Assembly: GCA_030426875.1 (NCBI GenBank)
Contig: JAUHXI010000088.1
Coordinates: 1 to 6,389 of the forward strand
Direction: 5' to 3'
DNA length: 6,389 nucleotides
From: a bacterium
GTDB lineage: Bacteria > Patescibacteriota > Gracilibacteria > UM-FILTER-43-11
Shown: positions 1 through 5,633 of the stretch, piece after piece
How positions within the stretch are numbered: position 1 is the stretch's first letter
How the letters are laid out: every line of letters starts with the position of its first letter
Program-made: the position numbers and the translations under genes
The notes under the pieces: generated by a model
The model's input: only the letters and a program-made list of their open reading frames with translations
The model's database searches: none
Told to the model about the DNA's origin: nothing

Positions 1-1
1 A

Positions 2-100
2 GCCAATGACAACTCAATAAGAAACTTTTTGATTGGTCTTGCTGCCGTCGCTTTGGTGATATTGCTGGCGTACTTTATTCAAAAAAAATCTAAGAAATGA
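2..100 (+). CDS. C-terminal end of an unidentified membrane-anchored protein (partial, starts before the window)
   Basis: An open frame enters from the left edge and stops at TGA 98-100. The visible 32 residues begin with a short polar stretch (A-N-D-N-S), then a single hydrophobic helix of about 20 residues (F-L-I-G-L-A-A-V-A-L-V-I-L-L-A-Y-F-I), and end in a lysine-rich tail (Q-K-K-S-K-K). By the positive-inside rule the tail is cytoplasmic, so the missing main domain should face outside. The stop overlaps the start of the next gene as ATGA (97-100), which indicates translational coupling and one operon. A CopC- or YcnI-type copper protein with a C-terminal anchor would suit the context, but that is only a guess from the neighbours; no diagnostic domain is visible. 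Confidence 0.75.
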   Translation, partial: ANDNSIRNFLIGLAAVALVILLAYFIQKKSKK

Positions 101-1056
101 AAAAATTATTTAATGAAACCAGTTTTACCCGATGGATCGCCACCCTCCTTTTTATAGCCATACTCGCGACTCATTGGGATGTGTGGTGGCATGGGGCAAT
201 TGGGCGTGATACTTTTTGGGAACTGCCTCATATTTTTCTTTATGGTTCAGTGACACTTGCAATTATTCTGGGGGTTTATGGATTCCTAAAAACCAAACAC
301 AGGCAATGGAGGAATTTAGCCATTGTTTTACTCCTTATTCCCGTAGCAGGGCCATTTGATGAGCTATGGCACACATTATTTGGAAGGGAAGCTCTAAATA
401 GTATTTTAATAGCCTGGAGCCCCCCTCATCTATTGATTGTAGGAACTTTTTTAGCCAGCTTTTTGATGCTACTACCCCTGATCAGTAAAGAAAAAGACCT
501 GACCGCTAAACGATTTTATGGAGCGGCTTCTTTGGCCGTCATTTTATCCGTTGCCTCCTTTGTGACCGCCCCCCTTGAGCCAACTGGATCATGGGGATTG
601 CTAGGATTTTATGGAGCTGGAATTTTTGCTTTTTTTCTTGTCAGTATTTTTTTAGCCAGCCAAAAATGGCTATCAGGAATCGGCCAAGCAACTCTAGTCA
701 GTATTTTTATTATCCTACTGTCCTCAATCACCTTTGGTGAAGTTGTCAATCCAGAGGTAGAAATCATTCCTCATGCCCACCCTCCCTCATTCCTCATTGT
801 CTTTTCCTTTCTTGCAGCAGCGGGTTTGATGGATTTCCTCAAAGCACAGAGTGAGCTAATTAGGGGGATAGTTGGAAGCTTTGTGTGGGCTTTCATTTTA
901 TACTTTTTTGCTTCAAACTTTTTTGAACCAGAATTTCAATACAGCCTCGTTCAAGCCTGGCAAGCCATTGGCTCAGCGGTGATTGGAGGATCTTTAGCGG
1001 GAGTGATTTTTAGAAAAGTCAGCCTAAAAGAACTTTCTGTTAAACCTAATAACTAA
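97..1056 (+). CDS. Polytopic membrane protein with a PmoC/AmoC-like Asp-His-His copper-site motif
   Basis: A 319-residue integral membrane protein with about ten hydrophobic segments (roughly 13-27, 44-64, 73-87, 109-129, 141-158, 167-188, 197-213, 230-248, 255-276, 288-305). They look like two-helix units of about 60 residues joined by basic, presumably cytoplasmic, loops (65-72, 131-139). The outward loops hold the potential metal ligands: D28-x3-H32-x12-H45 with W31, R37, D38 and T39 between; D88-x3-H92 with W91, G96, R97, E98 and later P110-H111; and P225-H226-A-H228. The first motif matches, from memory, the copper C/D-site signature of PmoC/AmoC, so I infer a membrane copper-binding role; enzymatic activity is not shown. 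It overlaps the upstream gene by ATGA and copA follows nine bases later. I see no recognisable Shine-Dalgarno. The ORF is secure; the function is inferred. Alternatively it may bind another metal or be an uncharacterised family. Confidence 0.9.
   Translation: MKKLFNETSFTRWIATLLFIAILATHWDVWWHGAIGRDTFWELPHIFLYGSVTLAIILGVYGFLKTKHRQWRNLAIVLLLIPVAGPFDELWHTLFGREALNSILIAWSPPHLLIVGTFLASFLMLLPLISKEKDLTAKRFYGAASLAVILSVASFVTAPLEPTGSWGLLGFYGAGIFAFFLVSIFLASQKWLSGIGQATLVSIFIILLSSITFGEVVNPEVEIIPHAHPPSFLIVFSFLAAAGLMDFLKAQSELIRGIVGSFVWAFILYFFASNFFEPEFQYSLVQAWQAIGSAVIGGSLAGVIFRKVSLKELSVKPNN
178..231 (+). other. PmoC/AmoC-like metal-site motif, first copy
   Basis: These codons cover residues 28-45 of the 319-residue membrane protein: D28, W31, H32, R37, D38, T39, H45, followed by I46. 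The spacing D-x3-H-x12-H equals that of the PmoC ligands Asp156, His160 and His173 of Methylococcus capsulatus as I recall them. The in-between residues W-H, R-D-T and H-[I/V] also agree with PmoC and AmoC as remembered. The residues are seen directly; their ligand role is inferred. Confidence 0.65.
358..429 (+). other. Second, diverged copy of the D-x2-W-H-x3-G-R-[D/E] motif
   Basis: Codons for residues 88-111 of the membrane protein. D88, W91, H92, G96, R97 and E98 line up with D28, W31, H32, G36, R37 and D38 of the first copy, and P110-H111 corresponds to P44-H45 with six extra residues between. Both copies start just after a hydrophobic helix and end at the start of another. This points to an internal duplication and possibly a second metal site. 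Confidence 0.6.
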
Positions 1057-1065
1057 AATACATTC

Positions 1066-3312
1066 ATGCAAAAAACCACCCATCTCAAAATCACCGGCAT
1101 GGACTGTGCTTCTTGTATTATCCACATTGAAAAAGAACTCAAGTCACTCGAAGGCGTTCACGAAGCCAACTTAAACTTTGCCACCGAGACAGGTCAGGTC
1201 CATTATGATCCTAAGAAAACAACCGTGGAGGAGCTTAAAGCAGCTGTCAAAAAAGCAGGTTACACTGCTCAAGTGACTCAGAATAAACCTGTTGAAAAAG
1301 AGAAGAGTGAGCATGAGATGAAAGACACTGCAGATCACGAGGATCATCATATGATGGGTGAAGATCACTCTGCGCATGCAGCAGCTGAGGATGAAGCCGG
1401 AATCAAAAAACGATTCATGAAATTTCTTGTAGGCGCCATTTTGAGCATCATTGTGCTTGCTCTAACATTTGTTTGGAGGGTAGACGGTGGCATGGAGATC
1501 ATGATGATCCTTACATTCATCATCCTGGTTTATAGTGGACGCGAATTTTTTACTCGTGGCATTCCCAGTTTACTCCGAGGAAGACCTGGTATGGACACCT
1601 TGGTGGCTTTGGGGGTCGGAGCTGCCTTTCTATATTCCAGCTACGTGACACTATTCACGACAGGGCATGAGGAATATTTTATGGATGCGGCCATCATCAC
1701 TACTTTTATTTTGTTAGGCCGCTATCTGGAGGCCAGAGCCAAAGGGAGTGCTAGCCAAGCGATCAAAAAACTACTCCAACTCTCCGCCAAAGTAGCTCAT
1801 CGGATTAAATCGGATGGTTCATTAGAGGATGTTCCGATTGATCAAGTGAAAGGGGGTGATGTGATCCGGGTCAAACCTGGAGAAAAAATACCTGTTGATG
1901 GGGTGCTTCAGGAGGACGAAGCAAATATTGATGAATCGATGGTGACGGGAGAAAGTATTCCTGCCGACAAAGAAGCCGGAGATAAGGTGATCGGGGCCAC
2001 CATCAATGGTAACACCACCTTTACCATGAAGGCTGAAAAAGTAGGCTCTGAAACCGTGTTGGCTCAAATCGTCAAGATGATGCAGGAAGCTCAGATGTCC
2101 AAGGCCCCCATTCAAAAACTGGTTGATATTATTTCAGGTTACTTTGTGTGGGTGGTCATGAGTATTGCCATAGCCACCTTTTTGATATGGATGCTTGTTG
2201 TGGGAGTTGAACCCTCCCGTGCACTTATTATCACCGTGACAGTGCTCATCATTGCCTGCCCTTGTGCGTTGGGGTTGGCCACGCCTATTTCGATTGTGGT
2301 GGGATCAGGTAAAGGAGCGAGTTTGGGTATCTTGATTAAAAATGCCGGGAGTTTAGAAAAAACTCACAAAATAACAGCCATTGCTTTTGACAAGACTGGC
2401 ACTATTACCAAAGGAGAGCCAGCTGTGCAAGTCTTCAAAAATCTAACAGATAATGAATCTAAAACCTTATCTCTCGCTCTGGCGCTTGAGGACAACTCCG
2501 AACACCCTTTGGCTAAAAGCATTGTAAAATATGTGATGAATAAAGGTATACAGAGTAAATTAGATATCGGAAAATTTAAAGCGGTGACAGGCAAGGGGGT
2601 CGAAGGGAAGATAGAGGGGCAGCTTTATCATTTAGGTAGCAGTCGTTACATGCAGGATCTTGGTGTGCTGAGTGATGAGAGTCAAAATATCATTTCAACT
2701 TGGCAAGATAAAGGCTACACCGTCCTTATTCTTTCCGATGAGCAAAAAATCCTCGGCCTGTTTGGAGTACAGGACGGAATCAAAAAAACCTCAAAAGAGG
2801 CGATTGGACATCTTAAAAAGCGAGGCATCCGTACGGTGATGCTTACGGGGGACAACGAAAAAGTCGCCCAGCAGATTGCCAAAGAGGTGGGTATCGACGA
2901 AGTCCACGCAGGGGTCACCCCGGATAAAAAGAAAGAAATTATCGAGGAGCTCCAAAAATCAGGACTATTTGTGGCCATGGTGGGAGATGGCATCAACGAT
3001 AGTCCAGCTCTGGCTCAAGCAGATATTGGGATTGCTATGGGGACAGGAACAGATGTAGCGATGGAGACAGGTGATATTGTTTTAGTTAAAGGTGATTTAA
3101 TGAAGGCTGTTGAAGCGATTGAACTTTCTAAATCAACGCTGAAAAACATTAAACAAAATTTGTTCTGGGCCTTTGCTTACAATGGAATCGGTATTCCAGT
3201 GGCAGCTTTGGGCTTTTTGAATCCTGCATTTTCTGCTGTTGCAATGGCATTTTCTTCAATATCGGTAGTGCTCAACGCGCTCAGGTTGAAACGATTTAAG
3301 GTGCAATTATAA
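1066..3312 (+). CDS. copA: Copper(I)-exporting P1B-1-type ATPase
   Basis: An inner-membrane pump that couples ATP hydrolysis to export of Cu(+) from the cytoplasm. The 748 residues are full length for the family and in the usual order. An N-terminal heavy-metal-associated domain (about 5-70) has G-M-D-C14-A-S-C17. A His/Met-rich linker follows (83-104). The membrane part has eight helices, with C398-P-C400 in helix 6, Y705-N706 in helix 7 and M727-x2-S730-S731 in helix 8, the signature of Cu(+) specificity. The actuator domain has T294-G-E296. The phosphorylation site is D442-K-T-G-T, the nucleotide site includes S-E-H480-P, and T594-G-D-N and G640-D-G-I-N-D645 complete the hydrolase domain. 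No catalytic residue is missing. It lies nine bases after the PmoC-like membrane protein gene, with no clear Shine-Dalgarno, so co-transcription with it is likely. No copper regulator such as CsoR or CueR is visible here. Confidence 0.97.
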   Translation: MQKTTHLKITGMDCASCIIHIEKELKSLEGVHEANLNFATETGQVHYDPKKTTVEELKAAVKKAGYTAQVTQNKPVEKEKSEHEMKDTADHEDHHMMGEDHSAHAAAEDEAGIKKRFMKFLVGAILSIIVLALTFVWRVDGGMEIMMILTFIILVYSGREFFTRGIPSLLRGRPGMDTLVALGVGAAFLYSSYVTLFTTGHEEYFMDAAIITTFILLGRYLEARAKGSASQAIKKLLQLSAKVAHRIKSDGSLEDVPIDQVKGGDVIRVKPGEKIPVDGVLQEDEANIDESMVTGESIPADKEAGDKVIGATINGNTTFTMKAEKVGSETVLAQIVKMMQEAQMSKAPIQKLVDIISGYFVWVVMSIAIATFLIWMLVVGVEPSRALIITVTVLIIACPCALGLATPISIVVGSGKGASLGILIKNAGSLEKTHKITAIAFDKTGTITKGEPAVQVFKNLTDNESKTLSLALALEDNSEHPLAKSIVKYVMNKGIQSKLDIGKFKAVTGKGVEGKIEGQLYHLGSSRYMQDLGVLSDESQNIISTWQDKGYTVLILSDEQKILGLFGVQDGIKKTSKEAIGHLKKRGIRTVMLTGDNEKVAQQIAKEVGIDEVHAGVTPDKKKEIIEELQKSGLFVAMVGDGINDSPALAQADIGIAMGTGTDVAMETGDIVLVKGDLMKAVEAIELSKSTLKNIKQNLFWAFAYNGIGIPVAALGFLNPAFSAVAMAFSSISVVLNALRLKRFKVQL

Positions 3313-3333
3313 ACTAATTTATTATTTTAATGC

Positions 3334-4230
3334 TTAATTCAAAGAATGCATTTCAATCGACTTCTCCATCTGTTGCTTAGAACAAGAAAGATAAATCGTA
3401 GTCGTTGTGATCTTGCTATGCCCCATGATTTTAGAAAGTGTATAGATGTCACAGCCGCCCTCTAGCATCAGAGTAGCGAATGAATGCCTAAAAGTATGCG
3501 CAGAAAAATCAAGTTTAGTCGCTTTTCGGAGTCGGGCGATTAACTTTGTAATGCCCTTTTGACCAAGTGGTCTATTGTTCCCAATCGATAAAAAGAAGTG
3601 AATCTGATCTCTTGCAATCCGCTTACGATCATTCAAATACTCCTTTAAATAGCCATGCAACCTCGCATTCATCGGAATCAATCGATCCTTACCGCCTTTC
3701 CCCTGATCAATAAAAATACTCCGATTCTCCAGCGATACATCATTCAGCTTCAGCTTCATCACCTCATTCCGTCGTAGTCCAGCAAAGAGCATGATCGCCA
3801 CCAAAGCTCGATTTCGATAGCGTTCATGTTTGTATCTGTAGCTTAAATGAAAAGCAGCCTGTAGCACCAACGAGGCATTTTCAGCAGAGAGCGTACGGGG
3901 AATTTTACTATCCATCCGGGGCTTCTCCAAATCAGCCAAATAGTTCTCACCGATCAATCCCTCTTTAATAAGCCATTTAAAGAAGACATTCAAATATTTA
4001 TGGTTATGACGAAAGGTGGCTGAACTCCATTTGCGCTTGATACGACCATCAAAAAACCAACCCTCCACCACTTTTTTATTCAGATCACTCAACTCAAAAA
4101 CCCGAGTGTCTTTCAAGAACACATTAAAAGTAGATCGGTAATTTCGAATGGTCACCGGTTTATAATTTCGAATTGCTTCGCCAAAAGCCAAGAATCGACT
4201 TAAAAGCTCGGGTATACTTTCTTCCTGCAT
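3334..4230 (-). CDS. Tyrosine recombinase/integrase (XerC/D-like phage integrase family)
   Basis: A site-specific DNA recombinase of 298 residues, the usual length for Xer-like and simple integron- or island-type integrases. The N-terminal part (about 5-105) is a SAM-like core-binding domain. The catalytic domain shows the full set: R153 in G-L-R-R-N-E, K178 in G-K-G-G-K, H245-x2-R248 in S-A-H-T-F-R-H, H271 in I-M-G-H-S, and the nucleophile Y280 in T-T-T-I-Y-L. It should therefore be active. It is convergent with copA (21 bp between stops) and its start faces the 3' end of tRNA-Thr 67 bp away, which suits an integrase inserted at that tRNA rather than a housekeeping XerC/D. The ATG at 4230 is preceded by no Shine-Dalgarno, and the predicted transcript leader is only about 8 bases. 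Confidence 0.95.
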   Translation of the reverse strand: MQEESIPELLSRFLAFGEAIRNYKPVTIRNYRSTFNVFLKDTRVFELSDLNKKVVEGWFFDGRIKRKWSSATFRHNHKYLNVFFKWLIKEGLIGENYLADLEKPRMDSKIPRTLSAENASLVLQAAFHLSYRYKHERYRNRALVAIMLFAGLRRNEVMKLKLNDVSLENRSIFIDQGKGGKDRLIPMNARLHGYLKEYLNDRKRIARDQIHFFLSIGNNRPLGQKGITKLIARLRKATKLDFSAHTFRHSFATLMLEGGCDIYTLSKIMGHSKITTTTIYLSCSKQQMEKSIEMHSLN

Positions 4231-4244
4231 GAGTAGTGACTTAA

Positions 4245-4273
4245 ATAATAAGCTACTACTTTTCAGAGAACAA
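4245..4273 (-). promoter_or_regulatory. Probable sigma-70 promoter of the integrase gene
   Basis: On the minus strand, TTGTTC (4268-4273) and TATTAT (4245-4250) are separated by 17 bases. The -10 box matches TATAAT in five of six positions; the -35 box keeps TTG. Transcription would begin near 4238. A 6-bp inverted repeat (AGTAGT 4232-4237, ACTACT 4255-4260) brackets the -10 box and could be an operator. A 9-bp direct repeat CTTAAATAA (4240-4248, 4285-4293) lies across and just upstream of this promoter. Confidence 0.45.
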
Positions 4274-4297
4274 GCTATAAATGGCTTAAATAAGAGA

Positions 4298-4373
4298 TGG
4301 AGCCACGATCGGGAATTGAACCCGAGACCTCGCCCTTACCATGGGCGCGCTCTACCAACTGAGCTATCGCGGC
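4298..4373 (-). tRNA. tRNA-Thr (anticodon GGT), CCA end encoded
   Basis: A 76-nt cloverleaf can be folded by eye on the minus strand. The acceptor stem is GCCGCGA with TCGTGGC (one G-T pair), then discriminator T and genomic CCA at 4298-4300. The D arm is GCTC-AGTTGGTA-GAGC. The anticodon stem is CGCCC/GGGCG with loop ATGGTAA, giving anticodon GGT (threonine, ACC/ACU codons). The variable loop is AGGTC and the T arm is TCGGG-TTCAATT-CCCGA. All stems pair, so it should be functional. The integrase gene starts 67 bp beyond its 3' end on the same strand, which makes the 3' part of this tRNA the likely attachment site of an element extending to the left. Confidence 0.95.
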
Positions 4374-4393
4374 GTGTTGATTATTTGATGTCG

Positions 4394-4419
4394 AGGGGTA
4401 CACCCGGCAGGGGTGCACC
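4394..4419. repeat. Imperfect 11-bp tandem direct repeat with short dyads
   Basis: AGGGGTACACC (4394-4404) recurs as AGGGGTGCACC (4409-4419) with a 15-bp period. The second unit contains the 8-bp palindrome GGTGCACC, and CACCC (4401-4405) can pair with GGGTG (4411-4415). It lies between the intact tRNA-Thr and its fragment, upstream of the tRNA, so it could be part of the tRNA leader or a protein-binding site. No function can be assigned. Confidence 0.4.
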
Positions 4420-4489
4420 TGTGGACACTAAGCTAATTGTATGATATCCTTTTCATTTAGACCCGCGGCGCATGTTTTGTGGAGGTCCA

Positions 4490-4532
4490 CACCCTTACCA
4501 TGGGTGCGCTCTACCAACTGAGCTATCGCGGC
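4490..4532 (-). pseudogene. 5' fragment of a second tRNA-Thr(GGT)
   Basis: The minus strand repeats the first 43 nt or so of the intact tRNA-Thr: acceptor 5' strand GCCGCGA, the complete D arm, and the anticodon stem-loop with ATGGTAA. After the anticodon stem it departs completely: no T-loop TTCAA and no 3' acceptor strand pairing with GCCGCGA follow. Over the 41 nt from the tRNA 5' end (4492-4532 against 4333-4373) it differs at one base (4505). At 4491 the opposite stem strand also changes, so the G-C pair became A-T (CACCC/GGGTG). The compensated pair suggests it descends from a once-functional gene rather than a fresh copy. Confidence 0.75.
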
Positions 4533-4711
4533 TCGTCGACACTTCACTCCAACTTACGCATCCACGCTATCGCATGGCTGCTCCAGCTTCCGTGAGTATC
4601 TCTTCTTACCCACAAAATACCCGCCCCTCCTCGCTATCGCTCGCCCTCTACCTCGCATTTTGTGGGGACCCCATTTTTTTATGAAAATTGAGGTTCCTTA
4701 ACTCAGAAATC
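4533..4711. other. Non-coding, repeat-rich spacer between the tRNA fragment and sodX
   Basis: No credible gene is seen here; open frames on the plus strand are shadows of the tRNA sequences. A perfect 10-bp inverted repeat, CCCACAAAAT (4609-4618) and ATTTTGTGGG (4657-4666), encloses a 38-bp C-rich loop. Its core TTTTGTGG also occurs at 4475-4482, right where the tRNA fragment loses homology. The 8-mer GCTATCGC occurs at 4566-4573 and 4633-4640, as well as inside both tRNA copies. TGGGGACCCCA followed by seven T (4664-4681) resembles a plus-strand terminator, but its loop is too small to be convincing. Confidence 0.5.
4609..4666. repeat. Perfect 10-bp inverted repeat with 38-bp loop
   Basis: CCCACAAAAT at 4609-4618 is the exact reverse complement of ATTTTGTGGG at 4657-4666. 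It lies 46 bp downstream of the sodX stop on the minus strand. A long hairpin without a following T-run on that strand is not a standard terminator; a recombinase or other protein site is equally possible. Confidence 0.5.
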
Positions 4712-5038
4712 TTACCTATTAGATTCTTTCTCGTCAAGTTTACTGGTGACTTTTCCAAATACTCGATCAGGTGTGATCAGTCCAAAGCGGTGTGAGCTAC
4801 TGAGCTTGTTGGTTCCAATTAACTTTAAACGCCCGTGTTCCTCGATTTTTTCCACTTGCTTAACGATGGCTAAATCAGATTGAATAGGGTGTTGGGAAAC
4901 CACCACGTCTCCAATTCTGAACGTTTTAACGGGTTTCACTAGAATCTGGTCCCCAGAATGGAGGAGGGGAGTCATGGAGTCACCTTCTACTTGGAATTTT
5001 TTTCGCTTTCCAAGACAGAGGAGTAGTTTTTCGACCAT
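4712..5038 (-). CDS. sodX: SodX-type S24/S26 serine peptidase, probable NiSOD maturation protease
   Basis: A small serine protease of the signal peptidase/LexA fold, 108 residues. The catalytic serine is in G-D-S21-M-T-P and is followed by L-L-H-S-G-D-Q-I-L-V, the strand pattern typical of S24/S26 enzymes. The general-base lysine is most likely K60 in A-I-V-K-Q-V. No transmembrane anchor is obvious. The gene lies 112 bp downstream of sodN on the same strand, the usual partner arrangement, so its expected job is to remove the short SodN propeptide and free the His that binds nickel. The assignment to SodX rather than LexA-like or ordinary signal peptidase rests on size, missing DNA-binding and anchor regions, and this neighbour. 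The start ATG is preceded closely by AGG, a weak ribosome binding site. Confidence 0.85.
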   Translation of the reverse strand: MVEKLLLCLGKRKKFQVEGDSMTPLLHSGDQILVKPVKTFRIGDVVVSQHPIQSDLAIVKQVEKIEEHGRLKLIGTNKLSSSHRFGLITPDRVFGKVTSKLDEKESNR

Positions 5039-5152
5039 TCCTGAAGACTTTATTTTTCTTATTTAATTAATTTTTAAATGTTAAATGTTGAGCATTAAAT
5101 ATCAAAAGAGGACTTTAAAATTTAATATTTAAAATTTTGAATTCAATATTTT
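5039..5152. repeat. AT-rich near-palindromic spacer between sodN and sodX
   Basis: This stretch is built of A/T tracts such as TTTAAAATTTAATATTTAAA. Its right end (5131-5152) is a 22-bp near-palindrome centred on GAATTC, with one mismatched pair, and touches the sodN stop codon. It could slow or end transcription after sodN, or carry a separate sodX promoter; neither is clear. A similar AT-palindromic patch is present at about 6105-6151. Confidence 0.4.
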
Positions 5153-5603
5153 AACTCGCCGTCATCCATTTCACCTCTTTTCCTTTTGATTGCCAAAACA
5201 TGCCATGAATTTTTTTCACCATTTCCATCAATTCTTCCGCATGCTCCAGGCTCACTTCCACCTTACAAGTAGAGCAGAGTTTGGCTGCTTTCCAGAAGGT
5301 TTCATGAAGATCTGGGAAGGCTTCTAGATGGTTGCCTTTGAAGTAATCCGTCCATAGAATGAGGAGCTCATCTTTACATTTTTGAGCTTGCTCTTCTTTG
5401 ATGGCAATGAATCGAGTGAGGGTATTGTGAAAAGCCAAAAGTCCCTCTTTGTCGTCCGGCTTAGGCATGTGCAGAGCTAGGATTTTTTTAGTCATCGAAA
5501 GCACCGCTTCACCGTTGATGCGGGCGGCAGCTGGATCGTAAACGCCACAAGGGCCGTCGCAATGAGCCTTAACGATGTTGTTTTGATTTGATTTTTTAAA
5601 CAT
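5151..5603 (-). CDS. sodN: Nickel superoxide dismutase precursor
   Basis: Converts superoxide to oxygen and hydrogen peroxide using a nickel centre. The 150-residue product has a 13-residue propeptide (M-F-K-K-S-N-Q-N-N-I-V-K-A) and then the nickel hook H14-C15-D-G-P-C19-G-V-Y22-D-P-A. After cleavage before H14 the ligands would be the new N-terminus with its His side chain, C15 and C19. The W-T-D-Y-F-K...F-P-D-L-H-E block (84-101) and the C-terminal M-F-W-Q are further family landmarks. Without a Sec signal it is cytoplasmic. Hook position 4 is Gly, where Streptomyces has Leu. Three further cysteines (C76, C110-x2-C113) lie outside the hook. The mature form, about 137 residues, is longer than the 117 of Streptomyces. 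The maturation protease gene follows downstream. A promoter is visible at 5634-5662; the start lacks a Shine-Dalgarno. Confidence 0.97.
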   Translation of the reverse strand: MFKKSNQNNIVKAHCDGPCGVYDPAAARINGEAVLSMTKKILALHMPKPDDKEGLLAFHNTLTRFIAIKEEQAQKCKDELLILWTDYFKGNHLEAFPDLHETFWKAAKLCSTCKVEVSLEHAEELMEMVKKIHGMFWQSKGKEVKWMTAS

Positions 5604-5633
5604 TTTTTGTTCATTAATGGTGATTGTGTCTAT

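Noticed and set aside
97..1056. True PmoC or AmoC subunit of a methane or ammonia monooxygenase
   Set aside because: Protein length, number of helices and the tandem motif differ, and no pmoA/amoA or pmoB/amoB is in view; only a distant relationship around the copper site is proposed.
1171..1377. Minus-strand open frames inside copA (also at 1822-2115, 2364-2594, 2715-2996) and a plus-strand frame at 2876-3058
   Set aside because: All lie within the intact, motif-complete copA coding sequence and show no independent signals.
4229..4444. 71-codon plus-strand frame overlapping the tRNA
   Set aside because: Its product contains R-E-L-N-P-R-P and L-P-T-E-L-S-R, the well-known false translation of an antisense tRNA; the tRNA-Thr on the other strand explains it.
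4664..4681. Rho-independent terminator TGGGGACCCCA plus seven T on the plus strand
   Set aside because: The dyad leaves a loop of one base, or a stem of only four pairs with three, and no plus-strand gene ends nearby.
4472..4684. 70-codon plus-strand frame
   Set aside because: Also a tRNA shadow (A-L-P-T-E-L-S-R) running into repeat-rich spacer, with no ribosome binding site and no domain.
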